DNA of 64,000 nt from Anoxybacillus pushchinoensis (lineage in GTDB: Bacteria; Bacillota; Bacilli; Bacillales; Anoxybacillaceae). Both the position numbers and the translations under genes were made by a program. The DNA lies in the NCBI RefSeq assembly GCF_900111795.1, contig NZ_FOJQ01000002.1:58449-122448 (forward strand), read 5' to 3'. Numbering within the stretch: position 1 is the stretch's first letter; the number at the start of each line of letters is the position of its first letter. Under the pieces are notes generated by a model. It did no database searches. It was not told the DNA's origin and was given only the letters and a program-made list of their open reading frames with translations. Positions 8,173 to 17,537 of the stretch are shown piece by piece.

Positions 8173-10224
8173 ATGGAGACGATTGCCATCGAACGATGGA
8201 AACGAACGTTTAAATATATGCGACTCTTTCTTTTGTTCGCTTTTGTTGCTAGCTTGTTATGCACACTCACGATCGCCGGGCTTATTATATTTGCGAAATG
8301 GAAAGGTCCTCCCCCTTTAGCCGTTCCGCAATCGACTATTTTTTATGCAGAAGACGGCACGAAAATTGGTGAAAATCATTACGGTGGAAAAAGATATTGG
8401 GTGAAACTATCCGATATGTCTCAACACGCGATTGATGCAACGATTGCGGTAGAGGACCGAAAATTTTTCGACCATTACGGGTTCGATGTTAAACGAATTG
8501 CTGGGGCAATCATCGCAGATATTAAAGCAATGGCGAAAGTGCAAGGGGCAAGCACCATTACACAACAATATGCACGCAACTTATTTTTAAGCTACGAAAA
8601 GACGTGGTGGCGAAAAATACAAGAAGCGCTATATACGATTCAACTGGAAGCAAACTACGAAAAAAACGACATTTTAGAAGGATATTTAAACACCATTTAT
8701 TACGGACATGGTGTATACGGCATTGAGGCAGCCGCCAACTTTTATTTCGGAAAATCGGCCCGCGATTTAACCGTAGCGGAAGCAGCGATGCTCGCAGGCA
8801 TTCCAAAAGGCCCGAGCTACTATTCGCCGCTTGTCGATATGGAACGAGCAAAAAAACGGCAACGCATTGTCTTACATTCGATGGTCGAGGCAAAATTTTT
8901 ATCCGAGAAAGAAGCCGAAAAAGCAGCAAATGAACCGCTTCATTTTTCAAACGGCGAGCATATGAAAACAAAAACGATCGCCCCGTATTTTCAAGATGCG
9001 GTCAAACAAATGTTAAAAACGACGCTCGGATTCGATGAAGAAACGATTGAAATGGGCGGATTGCGTGTGTATACAACGCTCGATATCGACATGCAAGCAA
9101 TCGCAGAAGCAAAAATAAAAGAAACGATTCATTCGCAATCAAACATTCAAGTGGCGCTCGTCGCCATGGAGCCAAAAACAGGAAAAGTGAAAGCACTTGT
9201 CGGGGGACGCGACTATGAGAAAAGTCCATTTAATCGGGCAACACAAGCAAAACGTCAACCTGGCTCTACATTCAAGCCGTTTTTATATTATGTCGCGCTA
9301 CAACATGGGTTTACGCCATCAACGTTGTTACGTAGCGAACCAACGACGTTTACACTTGAAGACGGTTCAACGTACACACCGCGCAACTTTAACAACTATT
9401 ATGCAAATGATACGATTACGCTTGCACAAGCTATTGCTCTTTCTGATAACGTATATGCTGTAAAGACGCATTTGCTGCTCGGACAAGAAAAGCTCGTCAC
9501 CATCGCGAAACAACTCGGCATCACGAGCGAAGTAAAGCAAGTGCCATCGCTCGCCCTCGGGACATCACCCGTGAAAGTGATTGATATGGCGCGCGCCTAC
9601 AGCATAATCGCCAACGGTGGAAAAAAAGTCGAGCCGCTGTTCATTACAAAAGTGACGAATTATGAGGGGAAAGTATTGTACGAACAAAGAACGAATGATG
9701 AACAAATACTTGATCCAGCGCTCGCTTTCGTCACGACACATTTAATGACAGGCATGTTTGATCCAACGCTTAACGATTATGCGTCTGTGACGGGACAATC
9801 GATTATTTCGCGCATGACCCGTCCGTATGCAGGAAAATCTGGGACGACGAAAACAGATAGTTGGATGATCGGCTATACTCCTCAACTCGTTACGGCAGTT
9901 TGGACAGGATATGATCGCGACGAAACGATTGATCGCACAGACGAAAAACAATACGCCAAACATATTTGGGTCAATTTTATGGAAGATAGTTTGCGCGGAA
10001 GAAAAGTTGCGACATTCGAGCCGCCAGAAGGAGTCATCGGGGTGTACGTCGATCCTCATAGCGGTAAGCTCGCTACTGCAGCTTGTCCGACAACGAGATT
10101 GACGTATTACGTTGTCGGTACAGAACCGACAGACTACTGCAAAGACCATCCGGCAGAAAAGAAAAAGAAGAAAAAGAAAAAAGAAAAAGATTCATGGTTT
10201 AAGCGACTGTTCGACTGGTTTTAA
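8173..10224 (+). CDS. pbpG: Class A penicillin-binding protein, PbpG-like
   Basis: Bifunctional peptidoglycan glycosyltransferase/transpeptidase anchored by one N-terminal helix (~20-45). The GT51 domain shows EDRKFFDHYGFD (E94 catalytic) and GASTITQQ; the transpeptidase domain shows GSTFKPF (S365, K368), SDN (424-426) and KSGTT (K555). A lysine-rich tail with nine consecutive lysines precedes DSWFKRLF at the C-terminus. GAGGTG lies six bases before ATG 8173, so 683 aa is preferred over an upstream GTG. In B. subtilis the equivalent beside speE is pbpG (PBP2d), which acts in sporulation. A forespore promoter could not be identified with confidence. Confidence 0.88.
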   Translation: METIAIERWKRTFKYMRLFLLFAFVASLLCTLTIAGLIIFAKWKGPPPLAVPQSTIFYAEDGTKIGENHYGGKRYWVKLSDMSQHAIDATIAVEDRKFFDHYGFDVKRIAGAIIADIKAMAKVQGASTITQQYARNLFLSYEKTWWRKIQEALYTIQLEANYEKNDILEGYLNTIYYGHGVYGIEAAANFYFGKSARDLTVAEAAMLAGIPKGPSYYSPLVDMERAKKRQRIVLHSMVEAKFLSEKEAEKAANEPLHFSNGEHMKTKTIAPYFQDAVKQMLKTTLGFDEETIEMGGLRVYTTLDIDMQAIAEAKIKETIHSQSNIQVALVAMEPKTGKVKALVGGRDYEKSPFNRATQAKRQPGSTFKPFLYYVALQHGFTPSTLLRSEPTTFTLEDGSTYTPRNFNNYYANDTITLAQAIALSDNVYAVKTHLLLGQEKLVTIAKQLGITSEVKQVPSLALGTSPVKVIDMARAYSIIANGGKKVEPLFITKVTNYEGKVLYEQRTNDEQILDPALAFVTTHLMTGMFDPTLNDYASVTGQSIISRMTRPYAGKSGTTKTDSWMIGYTPQLVTAVWTGYDRDETIDRTDEKQYAKHIWVNFMEDSLRGRKVATFEPPEGVIGVYVDPHSGKLATAACPTTRLTYYVVGTEPTDYCKDHPAEKKKKKKKKEKDSWFKRLFDWF

Positions 10225-10226
10225 AC

Positions 10227-10260
10227 ATAAACGCCCAAGCGAGTATGCTTGGGCGTTTAT
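10227..10260. terminator. Terminator after pbpG
   Basis: Perfect 14-bp stem ATAAACGCCCAAGC / GCTTGGGCGTTTAT with a 6-base loop directly after the stop codon. Only short T-runs follow. Confidence 0.7.
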
Positions 10261-10362
10261 GCGTCCTAGTTTTATCATGTGTTACATCTGTACCTCTAGT
10301 TTACTCCTTTTCCCACTCAACAGCAAGTATGGACAAGTTTTCGTTCACAAAACCGTCACATT

Positions 10363-10869
10363 TTATCCATGATTTTGAAGCTGTCGTTTCAATTCCTCGC
10401 TCGAACGATCCCACATGTCGCGATTATGTTGTTGTAAAAACGAAGCTAATACAGCTTTTGAGCGATCGTCCATATGGTCGACGATAATATGGCGTTTTAA
10501 CGATTTATCCATTCGGTTCACATGCTCTGGAAGCGATTTATACCCGCGGCGCGCCTCGCGATCAACCGTCATTTCACACGCTGTCACCCCAGCATAATAC
10601 GCCCCTTCTTCTGCATGATCAATCGTCACCCATACGAGCCAATATGGCTTGCCATTTGGCACTTCCTCACGATTCGGCGTAAATTTAATCCCTTTTTCCA
10701 CGATGCTGCGCGCATGCATCGCTCCCATATCAATAAATGCCTCGCCCGCCTCAACATCGATTAAAACAGGGGAAACGTTCGCTAAGCTCAGTACGCCCGC
10801 TCCGAATGTTCCATGCACTTTCGGTTCTTTTTTTATAATATTAAACATCGGCTTTTTTTTCTCTTCCAC
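10363..10869 (-). CDS. ywhD: YwhD family protein
   Basis: 168-aa cytoplasmic protein of the Bacillaceae YwhD family, of unknown function. The N-terminus is lysine-rich and the middle is rich in short strands (PYWLVWVTIDH, YYAGVTACEM). No membrane segment or enzyme motif is evident. The gene sits 17 bases downstream of ywhC on the same strand, as in B. subtilis, so co-transcription is likely. A longer-than-usual spacer separates it from the pbpG terminator. Confidence 0.75.
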   Translation of the reverse strand: MEEKKKPMFNIIKKEPKVHGTFGAGVLSLANVSPVLIDVEAGEAFIDMGAMHARSIVEKGIKFTPNREEVPNGKPYWLVWVTIDHAEEGAYYAGVTACEMTVDREARRGYKSLPEHVNRMDKSLKRHIIVDHMDDRSKAVLASFLQQHNRDMWDRSSEELKRQLQNHG

Positions 10870-10886
10870 GATCGTTCATCCTTTCA

Positions 10887-11555
10887 TTACAAAATGAGCG
10901 TTGAAAATATACTTTGCAGCCATTGAGCAACGGCTGGAATGGCTACATGGAAAATCGGTCGAATCGTATATTGATCTAATGGCGTGAAAATAAGAATTAA
11001 AAAAATGAGCACCCCATAGTTTTCGAATTGCGTCATTTTTGCGCGCACATGCATCGGTGCTAAATCTTCAACAACGCGATACCCGTCGAGCGGAGGAAAC
11101 GGCAACAAGTTAAACACAAACAGCAAAATATTAAGCCCGATATAAATTTCAAAAAACTGATACAATCCATCCCGAAACCATACCGGGATGAAATCAAATA
11201 TGCCTATGCGAATCATTCCATACCATAAAGCAAAACCGATAGCCGCAAGCAACAAATTGCTGAGCGGGCCAGCGACAGAAACGAGAATACCCGCCACACG
11301 TGGATGACGGAAATAGCCACGATTGACCGGCACCGGACGCGCCCAACCAAATCCGGCAATAAAAATAAGCAACGTTCCGAGAATGTCTAAATGGGCGAGC
11401 GGCGACAGCGTCAGCCTCCCTTGCTCCTTTGCCGTCGGGTCACCAAATTTATACGCGACGTAGGCATGGGCAAATTCATGGACTGAAAATGCAATCGCAA
11501 GCGCCAAAACAACATACGGTATTTCTCGAAGCGGATATGCTAAAAATTGGTCCAC
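10887..11555 (-). CDS. ywhC: Site-2 protease family metallopeptidase, YwhC-like
   Basis: Membrane-embedded zinc metalloprotease of the S2P/M50 class. HEFAHAYVAYKFGD near residue 25 is the HExxH motif, and LPFPPLDGYRVV supplies the third zinc ligand (NPxDG type, with the first residue replaced). About five membrane helices are visible. I start at GTG 11555, preceded by AAAGGAGAAGG; the TTG six codons upstream lies in the ribosome site itself. The 222-aa length matches compact S2P proteins. The substrate is unknown. Confidence 0.85.
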   Translation of the reverse strand: MDQFLAYPLREIPYVVLALAIAFSVHEFAHAYVAYKFGDPTAKEQGRLTLSPLAHLDILGTLLIFIAGFGWARPVPVNRGYFRHPRVAGILVSVAGPLSNLLLAAIGFALWYGMIRIGIFDFIPVWFRDGLYQFFEIYIGLNILLFVFNLLPFPPLDGYRVVEDLAPMHVRAKMTQFENYGVLIFLILIFTPLDQYTIRPIFHVAIPAVAQWLQSIFSTLIL

Positions 11556-11644
11556 GATCCTTCTCCTTTTCAAACTTTTTTCATTTTTTGATTATTATAC
11601 ACGAAAAACATATCGAAACACTACTGATAACGGTCGCTGAGTGG

Positions 11645-11650
11645 TATAAT
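11645..11650 (+). promoter_or_regulatory. -10 element for ywhB
   Basis: A perfect TATAAT about 40 bases before the start codon; the -35 region (11622-11627, TACTGA) is poor. Confidence 0.4.
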
Positions 11651-11688
11651 AACGATTGTCGAACAAAGCAGAAAGGGGACGGTCGTAC

Positions 11689-11877
11689 ATGCCATACGTA
11701 ACAGTAAAAATGCTTGAAGGACGTACAGAAGAACAAAAACGAGCGCTCGTTGAAAAAGTAACGGAAGCCGTTGCAGAAACGACAGGTGCACCGAAAGAGA
11801 AAATTGTCGTTTTTATTGAAGAAATGTCAAAAAATCATTACGCCATCGGCGGAAAGCGATTAAGCGACGAAAGCTGA
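11689..11877 (+). CDS. ywhB: 4-oxalocrotonate tautomerase family protein
   Basis: 62-aa tautomerase subunit. After Met removal the catalytic base is Pro1 (MPYVTVKML), and an arginine about ten residues later lies where family members keep one. In B. subtilis YwhB is a promiscuous tautomerase whose physiological substrate is uncertain. ATG 11689 is taken because Pro must be second; AAAGGGGA lies nine to ten bases upstream. A longer in-frame extension would destroy the active site. Monocistronic, ending in a shared terminator with ywgA. Confidence 0.9.
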   Translation: MPYVTVKMLEGRTEEQKRALVEKVTEAVAETTGAPKEKIVVFIEEMSKNHYAIGGKRLSDES

Positions 11878-11898
11878 CCATAACGGGTCAGCTTTTTA
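11870..11898. terminator. Bidirectional terminator ywhB/ywgA
   Basis: AAAGCTGACC / GGGTCAGCTTT stem with loop ATAAC and T-run; it overlaps both stop-codon regions. Confidence 0.85.
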
Positions 11899-12400
11899 TG
11901 TACGCTTGTTCGCGCAACTGCTCAATATAACGGTACGCTTCCTCTATTTCTTCTTCCGTATACCGCTTTTTACGTTTTAACGTAAATACTTTTTCCTTCA
12001 CTTCGTCCTTACTTAACTCTTCAAAGTATAAAATGGTCGAAACGAGTTCTAAAAACCTTGCACTCTGTTCATTTAAACTGCGCAAACAAACGTCTAAATC
12101 GGGCATGTCCAACTGGTAGTGCGTTAAAAATTGCTCTCCTGCTTCCGTCAACGTATAGCGATATTGATAATATCCGCCTTTTTTTTCTTTCATTTCTTGT
12201 AAAAAGCCAACGTTACATAGCTCTTCAATACGCCATGTTAACTCTTCAGAATATGGACCGTAAAAATGGAAATCGAACTTTTCATAAAACGGAAACTTCA
12301 TCTTTTTCGCAATGTAAATCATTTTTTGCAGCTTTTTTCGACCGACAATTTCCCCTACTGCTGCTAGCACCTTCAACATTTTCGCATGCTCAAAAAGCAA
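11888..12400 (-). CDS. ywgA: YwgA family protein
   Basis: Conserved Bacillaceae protein of unknown function, with an N-terminal winged-helix-like segment (GRKKLQKMIYIAKKM, FYGPYSEELTWRIEEL) similar in pattern to the GepA/SocA-type domains. The frame begins at ATG 12409, but AGGAG abuts that codon. TTG 12400 has AGGAG nine bases upstream and is preferred (170 aa); this is uncertain. It follows ywfO by only a few bases, so the two are surely one operon. Confidence 0.7.
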   Translation of the reverse strand: MLFEHAKMLKVLAAVGEIVGRKKLQKMIYIAKKMKFPFYEKFDFHFYGPYSEELTWRIEELCNVGFLQEMKEKKGGYYQYRYTLTEAGEQFLTHYQLDMPDLDVCLRSLNEQSARFLELVSTILYFEELSKDEVKEKVFTLKRKKRYTEEEIEEAYRYIEQLREQAYIKS

Positions 12401-12412
12401 CGTCCCCATCTC

Positions 12413-13711
12413 CTATTCGTATAAAAGTTGTTTAATTTTTTTCTTTATGTTTCTTTTTGTCGATAAGTCATCGAGAAAATCTTGTGGAAAATATAGTTTA
12501 TGGTCTGTGCGACGTTTCCCGGAAATCGCATCGACGATTGTCGATTCTCGCGATAGTTCGCGCAATTCCCCATTCGGCATTAACAAATAAATCGGAAGCC
12601 GTTCTTCTTCTTCCCCCGGACGATAAAAGTCATAAGGGAGATCAGAGGAAGAGTCAACAACTAAATAATAGTCCGGATCAATGCCTGCTTTTTTAAATAA
12701 CGTCGTCAATTCCATCAATTTTTTCATTTCTTCATTCGTCGGTTGAAACTCAACGTATTTAAATAAATGACGATTCATAAAGCGACGGCATAAGTCGCTT
12801 AAAATCGCATCCCGTTCGTATTGCCATTGTTGAAAATAATATAACGTCACCGCTTCATCCAGTTGTAAGTAGTCTTCTAGTTGCATGTTTCCATGAAAAA
12901 GAGATTGGAAATGAACTGGAGGTGTTTGGAATGTATAACCGGATAAATATAAATGTTTCGCACGGTGCAAAATTTTCGTCAAAATGACTTCTGCGCTGCG
13001 CGTAACAGGATGGAAATATACTTGCCAATACATTTGATATCGGCTCATAATGTAGTCTTCTACCGCATGCATGCCACTTCGCTTAATGACTACTTGTTCT
13101 TCACGCGGACGCATCACGCGCAAAATGCGCTCCATATCAAAATGTCCATAGCTGACACCTGTATAGTACGCATCGCGCAATAAATAGTCCATGCGATCCG
13201 CATCAATTTGGCTAGAAATTAAGCTGACGACAAGCTTATTTTCATACGTTTTTTCAATCACTTCAGCGACCTTTTTCGGAAAATGTAGCGACACACGGCG
13301 CAACACCGCATTCACTTCCGTATCACCTAAAATAATTGCGCGCGTAAATTGTTCGTGATTAAGATGAAACACTTTTTCAAACGAATGCGAAAACGGCCCG
13401 TGCCCTAAATCATGTAAAAGCGCAGCGCATAAACAAAGCAAACGCTCATTTTCATCCCAATCCGGTCGACCAGCAAACACATCGTCAACGATGCGGCGCA
13501 CAATTTCATATACGCCAAGCGAATGATTAAAGCGGCTATGCTCCGCGCCGTGGAACGTCAAATACGTCGTGCCGAGCTGTTTAATGCGACGCAGCCGTTG
13601 AAATTCTTTTGTGCCAATTAAATCCCAAATGACTTTATCACGCACGTGCACATACCGATGCACCGGATCTTTAAACACTTTCTCTTCGCTTAACTTTTCG
13701 TTGGGATACAA
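12413..13711 (-). CDS. ywfO: HD-domain phosphohydrolase, YwfO
   Basis: SAMHD1/dGTPase-like metal-dependent phosphohydrolase. The HD signature is split as HSRFNHSLGVYE (first histidine), LLHDLGHGPFSHSFE (HD pair) and SSQIDADRMDYLLRDAYYTG (terminal Asp). Family members hydrolyse dNTPs, though the B. subtilis substrate range is not settled. ATG 13735 lacks a ribosome site; TTG 13711 is preceded by GAGGGAGAGAGA and gives 432 aa, nearly the B. subtilis length, so it is preferred. First gene of ywfO-ywgA. Confidence 0.85.
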   Translation of the reverse strand: MYPNEKLSEEKVFKDPVHRYVHVRDKVIWDLIGTKEFQRLRRIKQLGTTYLTFHGAEHSRFNHSLGVYEIVRRIVDDVFAGRPDWDENERLLCLCAALLHDLGHGPFSHSFEKVFHLNHEQFTRAIILGDTEVNAVLRRVSLHFPKKVAEVIEKTYENKLVVSLISSQIDADRMDYLLRDAYYTGVSYGHFDMERILRVMRPREEQVVIKRSGMHAVEDYIMSRYQMYWQVYFHPVTRSAEVILTKILHRAKHLYLSGYTFQTPPVHFQSLFHGNMQLEDYLQLDEAVTLYYFQQWQYERDAILSDLCRRFMNRHLFKYVEFQPTNEEMKKLMELTTLFKKAGIDPDYYLVVDSSSDLPYDFYRPGEEEERLPIYLLMPNGELRELSRESTIVDAISGKRRTDHKLYFPQDFLDDLSTKRNIKKKIKQLLYE

Positions 13712-13800
13712 TCTCTCTCCCTCTCTTCCGTCCATAACATAGCTTTATTATAGAGCGTTCTTCGTAAAAAACAAAGGGTTCCTTTTTACTGAAATAAAAG

Positions 13801-13835
13801 AAAAAATCACCTTTTTAAACAAAGGCGATTTTTTT
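13801..13835 (-). terminator. Terminator of the DUF1450 gene
   Basis: AAAAAATCGCCTTTG/AAGGTGATTTTTT stem-loop overlapping the stop codon. Confidence 0.75.
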
Positions 13836-14058
13836 ATTTTTTCAACTTCGCAGCAATTTTTTCAATTAATTCATCTTCCGTCATCGCTGATACAGGACGA
13901 TTGTTGACGAACGCAAACACTTTTTTTCGACCCGGACCGCAATATGATTGGCAACCGATTTCAATCGTGGCGTTCGGATCCAACTTTTTTAACCTTGGCA
14001 ACAACGTTTTTAAGTTTGTTGCTTGGCAATCGTCACAGACGCGAAATTCATTTTGCAT
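13834..14058 (-). CDS. DUF1450 (YuzB-type) small cysteine protein
   Basis: 74-aa soluble protein of the DUF1450 family. A CDDC pair near the N-terminus and the central CQSYCGPG motif resemble a thioredoxin-fold ferredoxin-like arrangement. Function unknown. ATG 14058 is preceded by AAAAGGAGTGAGGACG, an excellent ribosome site. Transcribed alone. Confidence 0.75.
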   Translation of the reverse strand: MQNEFRVCDDCQATNLKTLLPRLKKLDPNATIEIGCQSYCGPGRKKVFAFVNNRPVSAMTEDELIEKIAAKLKK

Positions 14059-14203
14059 AACGTCCTCACTCCTTTTCGCTAACGAGTATTCTAACGCTTA
14101 TATACAAACAATGCAAGTTGCATCTATTTCCTTTGAAAAATAGTATATCTTTTTCCTTTTTTGGTGATTATAAAAGTAAAAGAATGTGAAAGGAGTTTTT
14201 CAT

Positions 14204-14875
14204 ATGTCAAAAAAGCGGCAAGATGCTTGGACTGAAGAAGAGGATTTATTGTTAGCTGAAACAGTGCTTCGCCATGTGCGCGAAGGGAGCACGCAGTTAA
14301 ATGCGTTTGAAGAAGTGGGCGATAAATTAAACCGCACGTCAGCGGCATGCGGGTTTCGCTGGAATGCAGTCGTGCGTCAACAGTACGAAGAATCGCTACA
14401 AATGGCAAAGAAGTTCCGTAAACAACGGCAACGCGCACTTGGAAATAAACATGCGTTGCGAAAACGGCCGCTTTATACACCTCCTGTACCTTCGCTTGAA
14501 GAGTTAGGAATGGAACCGTTAGAAGTGCAGGCGAATGAATATGAACATGTCGAAACAAGTCAGTTAACGCTTGACCATGTCATTGCTTTTTTGCACTCTT
14601 TAAAACAATCGTATATCGGTCAAGAAACAGCGCTAGTAGAAAATAAGCAGCTAAAACTTGAGCTCGAACAACTACAACAACAACATAAACAACTAGAACA
14701 ACAATTTACAAAACTACAAAAAGAAAATGAAGAATTACGCGAAGATTACGGAACGATGGCACGCATTATTAATCGCGCAAGACAAATGGAAATTTCAGAA
14801 GATGAGTTTAAGCCCCCTATTTTCAAAATGGACCGCAACGGAAATTTAGAAAAAATCGAAAAGATTGCCGAGTAA
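14204..14875 (+). CDS. rsfA: Prespore regulator RsfA (Myb/SANT-like)
   Basis: DNA-binding protein of the RsfA family, which in B. subtilis modulates sigma-F-dependent genes in the forespore. Residues ~1-55 form a SANT/Myb-like domain (QDAWTEEEDLLLAETVL, then RTSAACGFRWNAVV). A long glutamine-rich coiled coil covers ~145-190. The 223 aa are somewhat shorter than the B. subtilis protein. ATG 14204 has AAAGGAG eight bases upstream; an upstream GTG lies in that site. It neighbours lipL-pta as in B. subtilis. Confidence 0.88.
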   Translation: MSKKRQDAWTEEEDLLLAETVLRHVREGSTQLNAFEEVGDKLNRTSAACGFRWNAVVRQQYEESLQMAKKFRKQRQRALGNKHALRKRPLYTPPVPSLEELGMEPLEVQANEYEHVETSQLTLDHVIAFLHSLKQSYIGQETALVENKQLKLELEQLQQQHKQLEQQFTKLQKENEELREDYGTMARIINRARQMEISEDEFKPPIFKMDRNGNLEKIEKIAE

Positions 14876-14904
14876 AAAAGCTGTCGCATCGGACAGCTTT
14901 TTTA
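14875..14904. terminator. Bidirectional terminator rsfA/lipL
   Basis: AAAAAGCTGTC / GACAGCTTTTTT stem; T-runs on both strands. Confidence 0.85.
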
Positions 14905-15726
14905 TTTCGGCAACATCATCTCATTACGGTCAATCATGCGCTGAAAATACATGTAATATCGCTCCCATTCTTCCGAGGTAAGCGATGACGGCTCAAGCCT
15001 ACTCCCGAACGATTGGAGCGCTTCATATAGGCGGATGATAAGCGTTGAAACGGTCATTTCTTTGCCGAGTAATTCACTAAGCGACGCCATCGTATGCGGA
15101 ACGATCGTCGGATACGTGAACTTCGTTTGTTTTCCTGCTAGCGAGCGCTCATAAAATTGGCGAATCCACTCCGCTCTTGCGGCGCCGCTTCCACTTACAC
15201 ATATATACGCTTGCACCGCGACACCACCTCGAATGCGCCGCTGTGAAATACCTGCAAACTTTTTTCCATCAATGCTTAAATCAAAGCTTCCCGGGCAGTA
15301 CGAACCGACAACTTCCCCCGCTTGTACATGCACTTCTGACAACATGCGTGCAATAAGTGCCGCCATCGCTTCATATCCACGATCAATATCAATTCCTTTT
15401 TTTGTATCAGGAAAAATAAGTGAAACGTTTAAAACCCCTTCATCTAGTACGACCGCCAACCCACCGGAGTTGCGAACGATCGTATGCCACCCTTGTTCAT
15501 GTAAGTAGGCGAGTCCTCTCTCAATATGCGGTAATTTCGTATCTTGAATACCGAGTACAACGGTATGATGATGCACCCATAAGCGAACAATCGGTTGTGA
15601 ATGACCGTTACCGACCGATTCGCAAAGCGCATCATCAAATGCAAATGACTGCTTAGCATCAAACAATGGGCCGAGACTCGAATGATCGATAATGCGCCAC
15701 GTTTGTTGTCGCAACAATTCGCTCAT
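14902..15726 (-). CDS. lipL: Octanoyl-[GcvH]:protein N-octanoyltransferase
   Basis: Amidotransferase of the Bacillus lipoate pathway that moves the octanoyl group from GcvH to E2 subunits. Biotin/lipoate-ligase fold: [18 protein letters not shown] is the ligand-binding stretch, and the catalytic cysteine is C144 in [11 protein letters not shown] (C150 in B. subtilis). 274 aa. The start codon shares its A with the pta stop (TAATG), so translation is coupled. The pair supports acetyl-CoA metabolism; pta-lipL linkage is conserved in bacilli. Confidence 0.92.
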   Translation of the reverse strand: MSELLRQQTWRIIDHSSLGPLFDAKQSFAFDDALCESVGNGHSQPIVRLWVHHHTVVLGIQDTKLPHIERGLAYLHEQGWHTIVRNSGGLAVVLDEGVLNVSLIFPDTKKGIDIDRGYEAMAALIARMLSEVHVQAGEVVGSYCPGSFDLSIDGKKFAGISQRRIRGGVAVQAYICVSGSGAARAEWIRQFYERSLAGKQTKFTYPTIVPHTMASLSELLGKEMTVSTLIIRLYEALQSFGSRLEPSSLTSEEWERYYMYFQRMIDRNEMMLPK

Positions 15727-16709
15727 TATTCCATCGCCGCTAGCGCCTGCGCTGCTGTGATAAGCGATAATTTGTACACATCTTCGGCATTACATCCGCG
15801 CGATAAGTCGTTTACCGGTTGATTTAATCCTTGTAAAATTGGACCGACCGCTTCAAAGTTGCCGAGACGTTGGGCAATTTTGTAGCCGATATTTCCCGCC
15901 TCTAAACTCGGGAAAATAAAAACGTTGGCATCGCCTTGAATGACAGAATCAGGCGCTTTCTTTTTCGCAACTGAAGGTACGAACGCCGCATCAAATTGAA
16001 ACTCGCCATCGAGCGTTAAATCTGGTGCCATTTCTTTTGCAAGGCGCACCGCTTCAATGACCTTTTCTGTCTCTGGCGATTTGGCTGACCCTTTCGTTGA
16101 GAAGCTAAGCATCGCTACGCGCGGATCAATGTCAAACATTTTCGCTGTTTGAGCGCTTTCAACAGCAATTTCCGCTAAATCTTGACTATCTGGAGCGATG
16201 TTAATGGCACAATCTGCAAACACGTACTTTTCATCGCCACGCACCATGATGAATACGCCAGACGTTTTACGAATGCCCGGTTTCGTCTTAATAATTTGTA
16301 GCGCGGGACGTACAGTATCTGCCGTCGAATGCGCGGCGCCGCTAACAAGACCGTGCGCTTTTCCCATATAGACGAGCATTGTGCCAAAATAGTTTTCATC
16401 AAGTAAAATGTTGCGAGCATCTTCTTCTGTGACTTTCCCTTTTCGGCGTTCAATGAAAGCCGCCACCATTTCATCCATTCCTTCATATGAGCGCGGATCA
16501 ACGATTTCTACTTTTTCCAACGTCAAGCCGAGCTCTTTCGCCTTTTGAACGACAGCTTCTTGATCGCCGATGACAATCGGCTGTAATACATTTTCTTCCG
16601 CTAGACGTCCGACAGCTGTTAAAATACGCTCATCTAATCCTTCTGGAAACACGATCGTTACATTTTTTCCTGCCACCTTTTGTTTTAAGGCTGCAAATAA
16701 ATCACTCAC
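15726..16709 (-). CDS. pta: Phosphate acetyltransferase
   Basis: Interconverts acetyl-CoA and acetyl phosphate in overflow metabolism. The 327-aa protein is the short, single-domain Pta typical of Bacillus. Recognisable segments are the N-terminal [10 protein letters not shown], the central [24 protein letters not shown] and the C-terminal [16 protein letters not shown], all family hallmarks. It starts with GTG 16709, nine bases after GGAGG. With pflB and adhE elsewhere in the window it completes an anaerobic acetyl-CoA branch point. First gene of pta-lipL. Confidence 0.96.
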   Translation of the reverse strand: MSDLFAALKQKVAGKNVTIVFPEGLDERILTAVGRLAEENVLQPIVIGDQEAVVQKAKELGLTLEKVEIVDPRSYEGMDEMVAAFIERRKGKVTEEDARNILLDENYFGTMLVYMGKAHGLVSGAAHSTADTVRPALQIIKTKPGIRKTSGVFIMVRGDEKYVFADCAINIAPDSQDLAEIAVESAQTAKMFDIDPRVAMLSFSTKGSAKSPETEKVIEAVRLAKEMAPDLTLDGEFQFDAAFVPSVAKKKAPDSVIQGDANVFIFPSLEAGNIGYKIAQRLGNFEAVGPILQGLNQPVNDLSRGCNAEDVYKLSLITAAQALAAME

Positions 16710-16838
16710 GAAATGTTCCTCCTTAGTTTAAAAAAATTCGTCTATCTATTAGAATACTCTTATTGAGACGAAAAGCAATGAATTACGCCGCAAACGAAAA
16801 TAGTCTTTTTTTTATAATAATTCTGTTTTTTTATTTCG

Positions 16839-16867
16839 AGTGATATATCACTTAAAAAGTGATATAT
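16839..16867. promoter_or_regulatory. Palindromic candidate operator upstream of the DedA gene
   Basis: AGTGATATATCACT (16839-16852) is a perfect 14-bp palindrome, and its half AGTGATATAT recurs at 16858-16867. The arrangement suggests a repressor site before the gene at 16906. The cognate regulator is unknown. Confidence 0.4.
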
Positions 16868-16905
16868 TTGTTAAAAAACATGTACAATACAAAGGAGCGT
16901 TACGT

Positions 16906-17469
16906 ATGTCACAATGGATTCATCACATTGAACAATGGTTGCTTGAGTTTGGCGTCATTGGTTTAGTTATCGTTTCATTTACGGAATCTTCTTTTTTCCC
17001 TATCCCGCCTGATGTGTTATTAATTCCGTTAAGCCTCGCGCAGCCGGAGAAGGCATTATGGTTTTCGTTTTTAACGACCGTCGCTTCCGTACTTGGCGCC
17101 TTGCTTGGATGGTATATCGGGAAAAAATTTGGCAGACCGGCTTTGCGTTATTTTATTTCTGATGAAAAAATGGACAAAGTCGATCAATACTTTCAACAAT
17201 ACGGAGCGATGGCGATTGTCATCGCAGGATTTACACCTATTCCGTATAAAGTATTTACCATTTTCTCAGGCATTTCAAACGTCAGCATTCGCACGTTGCT
17301 TTTTTGGTCGTTCATCGGCCGCGGAGCGCGCTTTTTCACCGAAGGGCTCATTATTTTCATCTTAGGCGCTCAAGCGAAATCATTTATCGAACAACATTTC
17401 ACAACGATTACGATCGTCGGCGGAATAGTCATGGTCATCGCTTTCCTCATTTACAAACGATTGAAATAG
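16906..17469 (+). CDS. DedA/VTT family membrane protein
   Basis: 187-aa integral membrane protein of the DedA (SNARE-associated/VTT) superfamily, YqaA-like branch. Members act as lipid scramblases or flippases, or in membrane homeostasis. Motifs: ESSFFPIPPDVLLIP early, and GFTPIPYKVFTIFSG followed by a polar SFIGRGARFF helix start. About five hydrophobic segments. ATG 16906 has AAAGGAG eight bases upstream; an earlier in-frame start overlaps the palindromic candidate operator. Followed 68 bases later by hemQ, possibly with its own promoter. Confidence 0.85.
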   Translation: MSQWIHHIEQWLLEFGVIGLVIVSFTESSFFPIPPDVLLIPLSLAQPEKALWFSFLTTVASVLGALLGWYIGKKFGRPALRYFISDEKMDKVDQYFQQYGAMAIVIAGFTPIPYKVFTIFSGISNVSIRTLLFWSFIGRGARFFTEGLIIFILGAQAKSFIEQHFTTITIVGGIVMVIAFLIYKRLK

Positions 17470-17537
17470 TGCGGTTTGTCATAAACGAAACACATATGAT
17501 AAAATTTTTAACAGTACATACAAAAGGAGTGTGACAT

